Assembly: GCA_032718475.1 (NCBI GenBank)
Contig: JAUCBJ010009006.1
Coordinates: 1 to 64,000, forward strand
Length of the DNA: 64,000 nucleotides
Source: Nemertoderma westbladi
Lineage: Eukaryota > Xenacoelomorpha > Nemertodermatida > Nemertodermatidae
Direction of reading: 5' to 3'
In this document: piece after piece, positions 48,539 through 58,083 of the stretch
Numbering within the stretch: the stretch's first letter is position 1
How the letters are laid out: every line of letters starts with the position of its first letter
Notes under the pieces: generated by a model
Database searches by the model: none
The model's input: the letters and a program-made list of their open reading frames with translations, nothing else
Told to the model about the DNA's origin: nothing
Made by a program: the position numbers and the translations under genes

Positions 48539-48934
48539 TTAATCTTTCTTACGCGGACGGCGTTTACGCAGTTTTTTAAAGCTAGCCAGAGTCTTTTTCT
48601 CTTTGGGGCGAGCCACTTTACAAGGAGGGCTATAACTCCTGGGTGAAGGGTGCAATATGATTGCATCAGAGGGTATAGGATTATGGTCGGTGTATCCGCC
48701 GGTCGAAGTGCCGGGTTGGTTGACATCAACGTCGGGGAAGAGGGGTCTAACGGCCTTTAGAGCGCGTTTTAGGATAGCCGCTCTTACGGGTCCTTTACGA
48801 GTGGTCTGAACGAGAGCCGTAGGTGGACCATAGGCAGTTAGAAACTTCCTGGGTTTAATGGTTCTTTCCAACTCGCGTTCGCGGGCTCGGTATTCGTAAG
48901 GCCGTCGATATACTTCCTGTAACTCGGGTGTGAG
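48539..48934 (-). pseudogene. Accessory protein, basic C-terminal part (different frame)
   Basis: An open frame of 131 codons overlaps the end of the cysteine-rich frame in the -1 frame. It reads sensibly from its first codons (TPELQEVYRRPYEYRARERE), runs through a Pro/Ser linker and ends in a strongly basic tail (KKLRKRRPRKKD) that could bind nucleic acid or act as a nuclear signal. There is no ATG near its beginning, so it is probably reached by a frame change from the upstream frame near 48935, or the frames were separated by a 1-base mutation. The protein family is not recognised. Confidence 0.5.
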
Positions 48935-49986
48935 TTAACAAATAAGTCTCCATAGCCCGGATCTTGACGGATAAAATTGATTAAGTTATAGGAATGAATG
49001 TCGCTAGGATTAACACTCCTGAGAAATTTGCGTACGAATTTGGTTGAAATACATTCTCCGACGCGCTTCAGTAGTTCGTAACTCGATATGCGTGATTTCT
49101 GTTCGACAGAAGCGAATAGATAAGGATGGAATGCATAAACTCCTTCGTAAGCGCGTCCAGGATAATAGCGATGGCGCGAATCACAATGTAAATCAGTGTT
49201 CGCTTCCCAAGCTCTGATGTAACGTAGTGTGATCATTTCATCTACGCTTTCCAAATCGTGATTAAAAGGGCAATCGAAACTGGCGTATCCCTTTAGTTGA
49301 CAATGGTGACATTGAGTCATAAATTGAGGGCAAACCGCAAAAATATGCAAGTTATTGAGTCTGCAATATGCGCAATAAATTTCCATCGCCGGTTGTTCGT
49401 GGAAATAGGAACAGCGGATGTTTGTGTCCATGGGCGTAACATGGTCTCTCGATGCGCATAACCGACAACGTTGCCGAGAAACATAGTTGGCATGGCGATA
49501 ACTGTACGCAGTGAGACACTGTGGACCTTGATACCATTCTAGGATGTAATCGTTGTCGCTGTTCCGGGCGCGATAGGCTGAATCTCCTCAGATTCTAGGC
49601 ATATTGGTTCGTCTTCCCAGTCTGTTACGAATAGAATTTTCGTGATCTATTATCGGTTTATCGTTACGACTCCGCTGGGTATGATATTTAAATAGAACCA
49701 TTTCCCTTTCGGTGTATACATCGTCCGTATCATGTAAATCGATAGGATGGCCGGTAGTTATGAAGTCCATATACGTACTGTTACGATTCGTATAGCGAGC
49801 GGTGAATTTTCGATAGTCCAATTCAAGCGTAAGTGGCTCTTGGGACATCGGCGGTTCGATATAACGACCATCGTCCTCCGCAATGGTTGGATCGGTTTCA
49901 CCGCGTATCAAGCTATCCAAAAATGCTTGTAAAGGTAGAGTATATCGCTCCCTGATACCAAGATCATCTTCTATCAACTCCGTCAT
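48838..49986 (-). pseudogene. Unrecognised cysteine-rich accessory protein with an in-frame UGA
   Basis: The frame starts at an ATG at 49986 and has 383 codons with a single UGA at codon 133 (49588-49590). It ends in UAA at 48838. The first part is acidic, with no recognised domain. After the UGA come regularly spaced Cys and His residues: CX2C at 174-177 then CX3H at 192-196; CX2C at 205-208 then C219; CX2C at 226-229 then CX3H at 239-243. That pattern suggests two or three small zinc-binding modules. No signal peptide or membrane segment is seen, so although it sits in the env position it is not an envelope protein. The location between pol and the 3' LTR implies expression from a spliced RNA. 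It could be a captured host or viral gene, or a fast-evolving element protein. Function unknown. Confidence 0.6.
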
Positions 49987-51607
49987 ATCTGCTATCTGAG
50001 TTTATTAATATCGAAATGAGTTTATGTTTAGGCGAGCGGACGTCGCTGCCTACCTCTCTTTGCCCCCGGACAGTGGGATTCTCAGCGCCGATGTACCGTC
50101 GTCGCGGTGTTTACGCCAACATGTAGCAACATCACGACAACGATAACCGGCACAAGTCACTCCACTGTCCGTCCCAAAGGCTTGAATCCACTTTAGGTTC
50201 TTTCTATAGGAGAGTTGGGCTACTTTCACAATTGCGACTAGCTACTGTAAACACACCTTAGCAGTAACATTCACCTACAAACGCACAAATTCCACACAAC
50301 TGTCACCAATTGTACACATACAGGCCATTTGTCCGTTAGTCAGTGCCTTCCAGAATGTCACGTTATTACTGCGTATCCTTGGATACTAACAGTGTGCTAT
50401 GTATTCTCTATGCTATGCAATGGGACAAGCTTTCTATTGTTCTTTTAACTTGCTTCTAATTCTAGCGTGGGTGTTGCTATGGTGACATTATGGAATGCTA
50501 GCGGTAGAATTAGGGTAATTCTCATGCATACAGATCTGGGATGCTATTTAATAATAATTCTTTAATTGTCAATATCCTCTTTATGCATGATTTTATTAAT
50601 TTTATCGGCTATTGACTATATGTTGGAGATTCTCGCACTCTAATACACTCAATAGGATGAATCTCCGCTCCCATGATCTATTAATTAATGGAATTTTGGG
50701 AATGTTATAAATTGCACAAAATGACAATTTATGAAATTCATTTAAAATATGAATTTAAATTTATTCCCGGGAATTTTATTATTTGATGTTAAAATTGACA
50801 CAATTTTTTATTCCAGAGCATGTCTGGGGACTGAGGATCCTGAATTCTATAAAATTGTCTTTTAAGAGTATCGGTAAGTGCTACGATATCTTAATTGACT
50901 AGAAATTTTAAAGGATCTAAATTTTACAGATTTTAATAAATATTAAATTAATATTTAAGATGGGCACCGATTTATTCCAGAACTTGTCCGGGGACGTTAA
51001 CCACTGATTCTAGAATTTGTCTTTCAAGTATATCGGTGGGTGCCGCGATATCTTAATCGACTAGAATTACAGATGGTCAAAAGGTTTAACAGATTTATTT
51101 GCGTTTTACGCTACTGTTATAGGGACATCACGCTACTATATGTATTATTTAATATACGGTATGAGAGCAATATCGCACGAAGCAATGTCAGTGTGAAGAG
51201 GCAAGTCGTTTCCAAGGTCTACCCAGAGCTTGGTTTAGCCGAGACACGAGGATCTGAACTTTGCATTCCTAATACTCTGCCTACCAATAATACTTAAGTA
51301 TAGTAGGAGCTTTATTGTACTTTAATAAGTACGGACATTTCATCTTACTGTAGTCACGTATTTATAATATGATACGGACAGTAAGGAAAGAGAAAAAATA
51401 ATTATTTCTCGCCGTCGCACTAAATATATATTATAAATAATTACGTACGTAATAAACACTAATATATTGCACTAACTCCCTAAAATAACATTCTACTAAA
51501 TAAAATTAAAGAAAACGATTATAATAAAATTACATAATAATACATACATAAATATAAAATAAAAACAAATATAAAATGATATAGTCACACGCCCACTCCA
51601 TATGTTA
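49987..51607 (-). other. Non-coding region between pol remnant and accessory gene
   Basis: No gene is seen. It contains a diverged tandem duplication (copies starting near 50808 and 50972, period about 164 bp, with TTATTCCAG and GATATCTTAAT in each). It also holds a purine run GGGAGCGGAG (minus strand) at 50663-50672 that copies the terminal polypurine tract. AG-rich sites just upstream of the accessory ATG could be splice acceptors. Confidence 0.5.
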
Positions 51608-53200
51608 TTACGTTATGGAGTCCCTAGATATTTGTCGGATTAGGGAAGTGGTCGTAGGAAGAGTATCTTGCCTTCCATAGTTTCCGGACAGTTTTCGGTC
51701 TCTTTCCAGTAAACATAAACGACTAGCTGGGCGATTGAGTTGTTGTGTTACTTTCTCCGCTCCCTTGGCCTGTCTAATTTCTGCCGTGGTAAGATGAGGA
51801 GGCCATTCTTCTTCTTCTTTACTTATGGAGTCGGATCCACCTAACCAGCCTGGAGTATCTATCAGTTCTTGAGGAGTTGCTCCTCTGGAAGCGATGTCGG
51901 CTGGATTAATCGTCCCAAGGCAATGTCTCCATTGATCTACATTGGAGTTAATATCGTCATTATCTGAGGAGTATGGTGTTCCCTCAGTTGGATCGTCCAC
52001 ATCACTGCTCTCCACTTCCCATTCCTTTACTTGGTATACCTGTTGTTGAGGTAATCTCTCTTTGAGAGTTCTACGGGAAGGGCCAGTGAAGTACCAACCT
52101 ACTCTAGTTCTTACCGCATAGGTTTGTAGTGGCTGCGGTTGAGCAGGCCGTTTCTCCAATGTCTCGAGCGCCTCATGCGCGTTTTGGCCGATGAGTATTT
52201 GCACTCCAGGATAATCTGTCTGGAATCGAGGTATCTTAAGATGTTGGATGCTCTCATCCTCGTCCCAATTATAAAGGTCTGCTTGGGTAGTAGCGAAGTT
52301 CTTTATAGCCACCATTTTTACCGACCTTATACCTTGTGCTCCTAATTTATCCTGGGGGGTGGACAACACACCTACATAGTAGTCTGCCATTAGGGTAGAT
52401 TTCCAAACCTGCATAATTCCTGACATATTCAATTTAGTCCGGAACTTGGGTTGTCCAGCAAAGATATCTTCGGCTAGTTCTTGATCGATGAATGTTCCTG
52501 TGCTGCCGGAGTCAAGGAGGGCGTTCACTATGTAACTTTTGTTAAGACCGTGAACTCTTACCTGCACTACAGGAAATTCTCTGATTCCTACGTTGGAAGT
52601 TGGAGCTTTCCAAGATGGTTGTTTGTCAAAGGTAGTTGGGGGGAACCCATTGTCGGTGTCCTTTTCGTAAGTAAGTGCTCGATACACTGAGGTATTTATT
52701 AGGTAACAGGATTCGTTGGCGTCGGAGAATTCGTCAGTATAGAATCCTTCCATCTCAGATTCTTGATCAGTGTCATTTACATCACTGAACTGGACATGTA
52801 GTTCGGGCTCACTTACCTGACTCGGGTTGTTTCGTTCGAACTCACTGTGTAACAAGATGTGATGTTTCGCGCCACACTTTGCACACTTTACGTCGGAGTA
52901 ACAGGTTCGCCGTTGGTGTCCTGATCTGAGGCAATTATAGCATAACCGCTTATTCCACAGGACTGTACGTCTGTCTACAAGGGATTTCTTTAGAAATTCA
53001 GCACACGCGCTCAAACGGTGGGGCCCGTCGCACAGCGCACATTTTGGTTTGATATTACTCACTTTACCTTGGGTAACGTTATGCACTCTCGTTCTTTCTT
53101 CGGGCTTTCTTCCGTGAATTCTCTTAGGAGACGTAGGAGGAGTTGTTGTTACCTGTTCTCTCCTGTCACTGGTTCGAGACTTGTATTTACTTACCGTTAT
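51608..53200 (-). pseudogene. Protease and fused pol remnant, lacking reverse transcriptase and integrase
   Basis: A 530-codon segment is in frame with Gag, separated from it by a UAA at 53201. It has zinc motifs (CALC, CYNCLRSGHQRRTC, CAKCGAKHHILLH), then an intact aspartic protease signature (NALLDSGSTGTFID) and the conserved post-protease block (VGWYFTGPS). At about 51941 it jumps to the end of RNase H (WRHCLGTINPADIASRGA), and at about 51730 to the extreme integrase C-terminus (SRLCLLERDRKLSGNYG). Compared with the plus-strand BEL element, roughly 1.8 kb (reverse transcriptase and most of RNase H) and 1.6 kb (integrase) are missing, yet the frame is kept at both junctions. The product would be a Gag-protease protein without polymerase. 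Confidence 0.9.
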
Positions 53201-54811
53201 TTACTTACTATTATCTTTATAGGTCTTGTTGTCATAGTAAGATTTTGCTGTGTCTTTCCCGCTGTCCTCTTCTTGAGAAGCTTTGCTTTCGCCGTCGTCA
53301 GTATAACACACTGGTATTATCCTTCTCCTAGAAACGGGTTTCTCACTTACCTTATTTTCCGATGTTTTCTCTCTGGACTGCTTTATGAGTTGTAATTTTA
53401 CTTCACTATCTAAGAAGGACATGAGGTCAGCCATGGTAGGGCTTCGTCGTTGTTGTTCATTCATGTACAACACTTTCTTGTCCCAGCGTGTACATACTCC
53501 ACCCTTTGGTAAAGTAGAGACTACGGCTCCAATAACCATGGAACTCTGATATTCATGCGACTTACCTAACCAGTCCAATTGTCTACAGATCTCTTGAATC
53601 TCATCGGAAAACTCTATAATCCCGCTACTAAGGAAGTGTCGGGGGGCTACTAATTTTGCATACAAATACTTAGCTATGTTATCCTTGTTACCATACCTGA
53701 TGTTTAATGTATCCCAAACTTGTCTTAATCCTTCTGGATGTCCAATAAACTTTAACGCCATTAACTTGGGAGGTCCTTCCAAGCACTTGATGAGGAACCT
53801 AAGTTTCTCTCCATTAGATAGTACAGAGTTCTGTATGCTGTTTTTGTAGTATTCATTGAAGGGTAACCATTTCATCTCATCTCCATTGAATTTGACGATC
53901 TCTCCCACTTTGACCGCTTGGCGGGCTTCTGTTCTAGCCATCTGACGCGTAAAGCTTTCTTGGGCCATCGTGTTATTTAATATCGAATTATCGGTATATA
54001 AATTTCTCGGATCATTATCAGGTCTATGGGGAATATCATTAACAACAGGTTTATAATCACCCTTAATAGGGTTTGCTATAGGAGTTTCTACTTCACTAGC
54101 AGTATAGATGCGTGTAGGCTCCACACCTTGCGCATGTAATACTTCAGACCTAACAGGTTGACACAATGTTACAGGGGGTATTGGTATCGCTTTTTGTATA
54201 TTGACTAATTTGTCGCGTTCTAGAGCGATACTTTGCTGCACTTCTTGCAATTCGGCCCTACTTTCCCTTAATGTTCCCTTGAGTTGGTGGACAGTCTCCT
54301 GCATCTGTCCGAGCAGGAGATTCATCCCCCGCCGTCCCTCCTCTACCCACTCGACCGCCGAAGCGGGAGTCGCCAACATTGTAGCGGGCTGACGTGGGAC
54401 GACGGGAGACAAATCTTTGATTTCTCTCTCTGCTATCAGGACAGGGATATTCTCATGGACTGTTCTACCGGGTACAGGCAGTGTAGTACTATGTAAAGGG
54501 AATTTAGAGTTAAGCTCTGGAAGTACAGGGGTCTCTAACACAGAAGTGACTTTGGGAACGACAGGCCTAATTATTTCAGGCTCATCAACTATTGTAGGGA
54601 GTCTTTTGACCTGAATAGTTTGGTCTGTGGGTTCCGTACGACCTAAGTCTGTGCTAGCTAGCTGTCTTCTAACAGCTGGGGGCAAATCAGGCAATTTGTG
54701 ACGGTGAGATGTTTTTCTACGCCTGCTTAGACGAGATCTATTTCCTCCGCCTTCAGGATCGGTGGTTTCGCTTTCCTCCGATGATGTGTATCCCTGGCGT
54801 TTGGGAGTAGA
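53201..54811 (-). CDS. BEL Gag, C-terminal part
   Basis: 536 codons are open in the same frame as the segment upstream, which ends in UGA at 54812. It begins with an acidic then Arg-rich linker and a Pro/Val-rich region. A coiled coil (MQETVHQLKGTLRESRAELQEVQQS) and a complete DUF1759-like Gag domain follow (VKFNGDEMKWLPFNEYYKNS through IRYGNKDNIAKYLYAKL and CRQLDWLGKS). This domain is broken by a frameshift in the plus-strand element but intact here. It ends at a UAA at 53201-53203, after which the same frame resumes with zinc knuckles and protease. There is no ATG at the segment start, so translation must come from readthrough or internal initiation. Confidence 0.8.
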   Translation of the reverse strand, partial: STPKRQGYTSSEESETTDPEGGGNRSRLSRRRKTSHRHKLPDLPPAVRRQLASTDLGRTEPTDQTIQVKRLPTIVDEPEIIRPVVPKVTSVLETPVLPELNSKFPLHSTTLPVPGRTVHENIPVLIAEREIKDLSPVVPRQPATMLATPASAVEWVEEGRRGMNLLLGQMQETVHQLKGTLRESRAELQEVQQSIALERDKLVNIQKAIPIPPVTLCQPVRSEVLHAQGVEPTRIYTASEVETPIANPIKGDYKPVVNDIPHRPDNDPRNLYTDNSILNNTMAQESFTRQMARTEARQAVKVGEIVKFNGDEMKWLPFNEYYKNSIQNSVLSNGEKLRFLIKCLEGPPKLMALKFIGHPEGLRQVWDTLNIRYGNKDNIAKYLYAKLVAPRHFLSSGIIEFSDEIQEICRQLDWLGKSHEYQSSMVIGAVVSTLPKGGVCTRWDKKVLYMNEQQRRSPTMADLMSFLDSEVKLQLIKQSREKTSENKVSEKPVSRRRIIPVCYTDDGESKASQEEDSGKDTAKSYYDNKTYKDNSK

Positions 54812-55819
54812 TCATCTCATCATCTGCATTTGACTAGCAGTTAACTGTTTATTTATGTTGTCTTGCGTCTCTTGCAGATTTTCCAACTCCAGTTGGGTAG
54901 TCTGCTCAGACGCTCTCCGTTCTGCTTCTGCCACTGCCCTTTCCGCCTTTGCTTCTGCCGCCGCTGCCTTTCTTTCTACTTCTGCTTCTGCCGCCGCTGC
55001 CTTTCTTTCCGCTTCTGCTTCTGCCGCCGCTGCCTTTCTTTCCGCTTCTGCTTCTGCCGCCGCTGCCTTTCTTTCCGCTTCTGCTTCTGCCATGGCCGCC
55101 GCCCTTTGTTCCTCTATCCATCTTTTCTTTACTAGTTCTTCTTGGACTCTAGTGAGGCGGAGTTTTTCATCAAACTCAGCTTGGTTAGCAGCTAACATTT
55201 CCGCATCGATTGCGTCCAACACAAGCTTGGTTCCTTCACTATTAGGGCGAAGTCCAGACAGTCGTCTCCTCAACTCTTCGTCTCCTATGAATCGCTGATA
55301 GTCTGACAGATAGATGTCAATGGCGTCTCTAGTTCGCGGCTTCTCTGCTGCTGTTAATTCGCTTTCCACTTCGCTTTCCACCTCGCTTTCCACCTCGCTT
55401 TCCACTTGAGAAGAAGTGGCGTCGGTTGATTCTTCATAGGTTGGCCACTCATCATAAACCGTATCCGCCATCTTCGCTCCGCGTTCGGGCGTCCGCTCAA
55501 CAGTATCCGAACTACTGGAGCTATCGGGCCGCTGAGAACTAGGTTCTTGGCTAGGAGGTTGCTGCTGTTTTATAGCTTCTTCTTGATCCCGCTTGACTTG
55601 GGCCCGAGTGCCTATGGCAGACCAACGGCGCTTCACTAACTTCGCAAATTGCGAAATCGCTTCTACCAACCTAGGTTCTGACACAACCACTGCAGGGGTT
55701 GCCCTTCTTACAGTATGAGGGGTTTCAGACCTCGGTCTGGGATTCTCTATACTTTGATCTGAGAAACAGGCTGTTGTTTCTAGGAGACTATCTGACAGAG
55801 TTTGCCTTGTGTCAGCCAT
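54812..55819 (-). CDS. BEL Gag, N-terminal part with coiled-coil repeats
   Basis: 335 codons start from the ATG at 55819. A Gln/Ser/Pro-rich region is followed by an acidic four-residue repeat (SEVE, four copies). A block homologous to the plus-strand Gag comes next (YLSDYQRFIGDEELRRRLSGL). An Ala/Glu/Arg/Lys region built from an exact 33-bp DNA repeat (about 54955-55090; four copies of an 11-residue unit resembling AEAEAERKAAA) predicts a long helix or coiled coil. The segment ends in UGA at 54812-54814, followed by open frame in phase. The break falls in the same part of Gag where the plus-strand element changes frame, so this may be a real boundary between two Gag products. Confidence 0.8.
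   Translation of the reverse strand: MADTRQTLSDSLLETTACFSDQSIENPRPRSETPHTVRRATPAVVVSEPRLVEAISQFAKLVKRRWSAIGTRAQVKRDQEEAIKQQQPPSQEPSSQRPDSSSSSDTVERTPERGAKMADTVYDEWPTYEESTDATSSQVESEVESEVESEVESELTAAEKPRTRDAIDIYLSDYQRFIGDEELRRRLSGLRPNSEGTKLVLDAIDAEMLAANQAEFDEKLRLTRVQEELVKKRWIEEQRAAAMAEAEAERKAAAAEAEAERKAAAAEAEAERKAAAAEAEVERKAAAAEAKAERAVAEAERRASEQTTQLELENLQETQDNINKQLTASQMQMMR
54955..55090 (-). repeat. 33-bp tandem repeat inside gag
   Basis: Four near-exact copies (CTGCCTTTCTTTCC recurs every 33 bp on the plus strand), each encoding 11 residues of a charged helix. Copy number is likely to vary among copies of the element. Confidence 0.9.
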
Positions 55820-57119
55820 GTTTGATTGTACAGTTGAATGCCTACTGCTATATTACAGTTAAAGCAAGTCTAGTAATTCAGTATCACTGTTAGCCTCACA
55901 ATTAATTACCGATACTGCTACTCAGTGTAGCGTGATATATATAATATATTAGAATACCAGTATGCTTATAGTAGATATATAAGTATTATTACAGACTAGA
56001 TTTGTCACAGAATACAGGTATATAATTTTGGCACAAATATATATAAATATATAATAGGCCTATCGTGAATACCAGTATGCAGCTTACACTTATAGTATAT
56101 AAGTATAATTCTGGACTAGAATTAATTACAGAGTACCGGTATGATTTCAGCCTAAATTTATCGAATAAATATAATAAGCCTATTGTAAATACTGGTATGT
56201 CAATTATTTTAGAATAATTGAATTTCTGAATATTTTAGGGTTACTTGGTTACTTTAACTTACTTTATTACCGTTATTTAAGCAGTAGTCCAACTGATATT
56301 GAGACCTAGTTGTTGTATGGCAGGCCTACTATTTATAAATCGTTTGAGTTGATTTATAATCTATATATACCCGTTTAAAAGGGTTTTGTCAATATTTGCA
56401 ATAAATGTTATTATTTCTGGGGTTCACTACACAGAAGCTGTGCGCTCTCAGTGAAGTGCTATTTATTGGACACTAAAACAGATAATTCTAATTTACCTAA
56501 GTTACTTAATACTACAAATTACTTACGATATGGGTGAGATTAATTCTCTAATTAAAACACAACAAAAAATATTACGTACGAAATTTTTAGGGTAATTTTA
56601 CAGGGACACTACAAACCAGCCTAACAAAGGGTTAGATTTCTGGTTATTACAACGGACAGGGTACTACGGTATTTGAAAATAATAAGTAGTAGTAAATATA
56701 TTGCACTGTCCAGATAGGAAAATACCACCGCCTGACGACCTATAGCCGTATCGCTATAGGTACTACGTTATGTATCACGGAGTGTTCCTACCTAGAAGTT
56801 AATTACCACGGACTACCAGATCCAGCGTGCCTATTAACCACTTTACAACACAAATATACTGCCTACACACTAATTACTTTCGGAAAGCACTGTACACTAA
56901 ACCCTAAATTAGGTACAAGTACTGGTACAACAAATAATCAGTAGTTAAATATACTTGAACAGTTAAAAGAACCACGGCATCTGCTGGAGTGACCGAAGCA
57001 CAAAGTCACCAGTCTTTTCCTACGCCAAGCAGCCCGTGTAGTACCGGGGTTAATTTAACTATAACGGTATGTATAACAAGCACAATTACTGTAGGAATAA
57101 ACTTGGGGACATGAATGTT

Positions 57120-57735
57120 GCGAATAATCGCATAAACTCTGAATAATAAATATTACGCTACCCGTACAGAATACTCAAACAAATACAAACCAAAACGCTG
57201 GCAGACTACCACCAAGCCTAAATAAACTACCGTACGTGTAGATTCTGAAATGGTTAGTTAGTATGCGTTCTAACACGGTAGTACGACTTATTCTTTAAGA
57301 GGGGATTGACCTTACAGCTATGGCTGCCCCAACTTACTAATGGCACTTTATCAGACAAACTCTACACACGCAGCAATCTCTTCAGACCTAATAATAGCTA
57401 GACAACAATCCAGCCTACAAAATATCTGAGTAATAACTATTACGGTACCTGAACAGACCACACAAACAAACACAGGCCAAAAAGCTGGCAGACTACTATC
57501 AAGCCTAAATAAACTACAGTATATGCAGATTCCAAAACGGTTAGTTAGTATGCGTTCTAACACGGTAGTACGACTTATTCTTTAAGAGGGGGTTGACCTT
57601 ACAACTTAAAATGCCCCAACTTACTAACTGGCACTTTATTGGACAGACTCTACACACGCCGCAATCTCTCCAGACTCAACAAAAATCAGACAGCAATCCA
57701 GCCTACAATTATCTGAACAATCTGAGCAGACTTAC
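57120..57735. repeat. 287-bp tandem duplication in the leader
   Basis: GCTGGCAGACTAC at 57197 recurs at 57484, as do the neighbouring GTTAGTTAGTATGCG and the poly-purine TTTAAGAGGGG. The copies have diverged by scattered substitutions, and a partial third copy follows. Confidence 0.85.
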
Positions 57736-57904
57736 ACGTCTTCAGCTCAATATTAACTTACATGTAAATAAAACCGACAGAAATAAGTAAGCTCCAAAAG
57801 AAACAAGGGGTGTACAGTCCCTAATCTCTTAAACAGCCTACCGGTATGCAATAATCAAAATCGAATAATACTAATGTACTTATACTGGAAGTACCGGTTA
57901 GGAC

Positions 57905-58015
57905 AGTTGGGCCTACGGACCTACAGAAGTACCGGTTCTGGCAGTTGGACCTACGGACCTACAGCAGTACCGGTTCTGGCAGTTGGGCCTACTGACCTAC
58001 AGAAGTACCGGTTCA
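57905..58015. repeat. 38-bp tandem repeat, ~3 copies, in the leader
   Basis: ACCTACAGAAGTACCGGTTC and TGGCAGTTGG recur every 38 bp. The palindromic ACCGGT is part of each copy. Confidence 0.85.
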
Positions 58016-58042
58016 GGTTTACCGGTCAACCGGTACTTTCAA

Positions 58043-58083
58043 CTTTATTGCTTACTGCAATAAAGAAGCAATAACTGTTATTG
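58043..58083. other. Inverted repeats at the 5' LTR / leader boundary
   Basis: CTTTATTGC (58043-58051) pairs with GCAATAAAG (58057-58065) around a 5-base loop. CAATAAC (58069-58075) pairs with GTTATTG (58077-58083), and the last bases reach into the LTR. They occupy the place where a tRNA primer would bind. Confidence 0.7.

Larger units (their letters stand above)
55820..58081 (-). other. 5' leader of the minus-strand element
   Basis: 2.26 kb of AT-rich sequence without a supported gene. It contains a 287-bp tandem duplication (about 57120-57735) and a three-copy 38-bp repeat at about 57905-58015. No TGG-type primer-binding site follows the LTR; instead inverted repeats lie at 58043-58065 and 58069-58083. 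Confidence 0.75.

Noticed and set aside
48539-49986. Accessory gene as a retroviral envelope
   Set aside because: There is no signal peptide, no membrane segment and no furin-type site, and the protein is hydrophilic with a basic tail.
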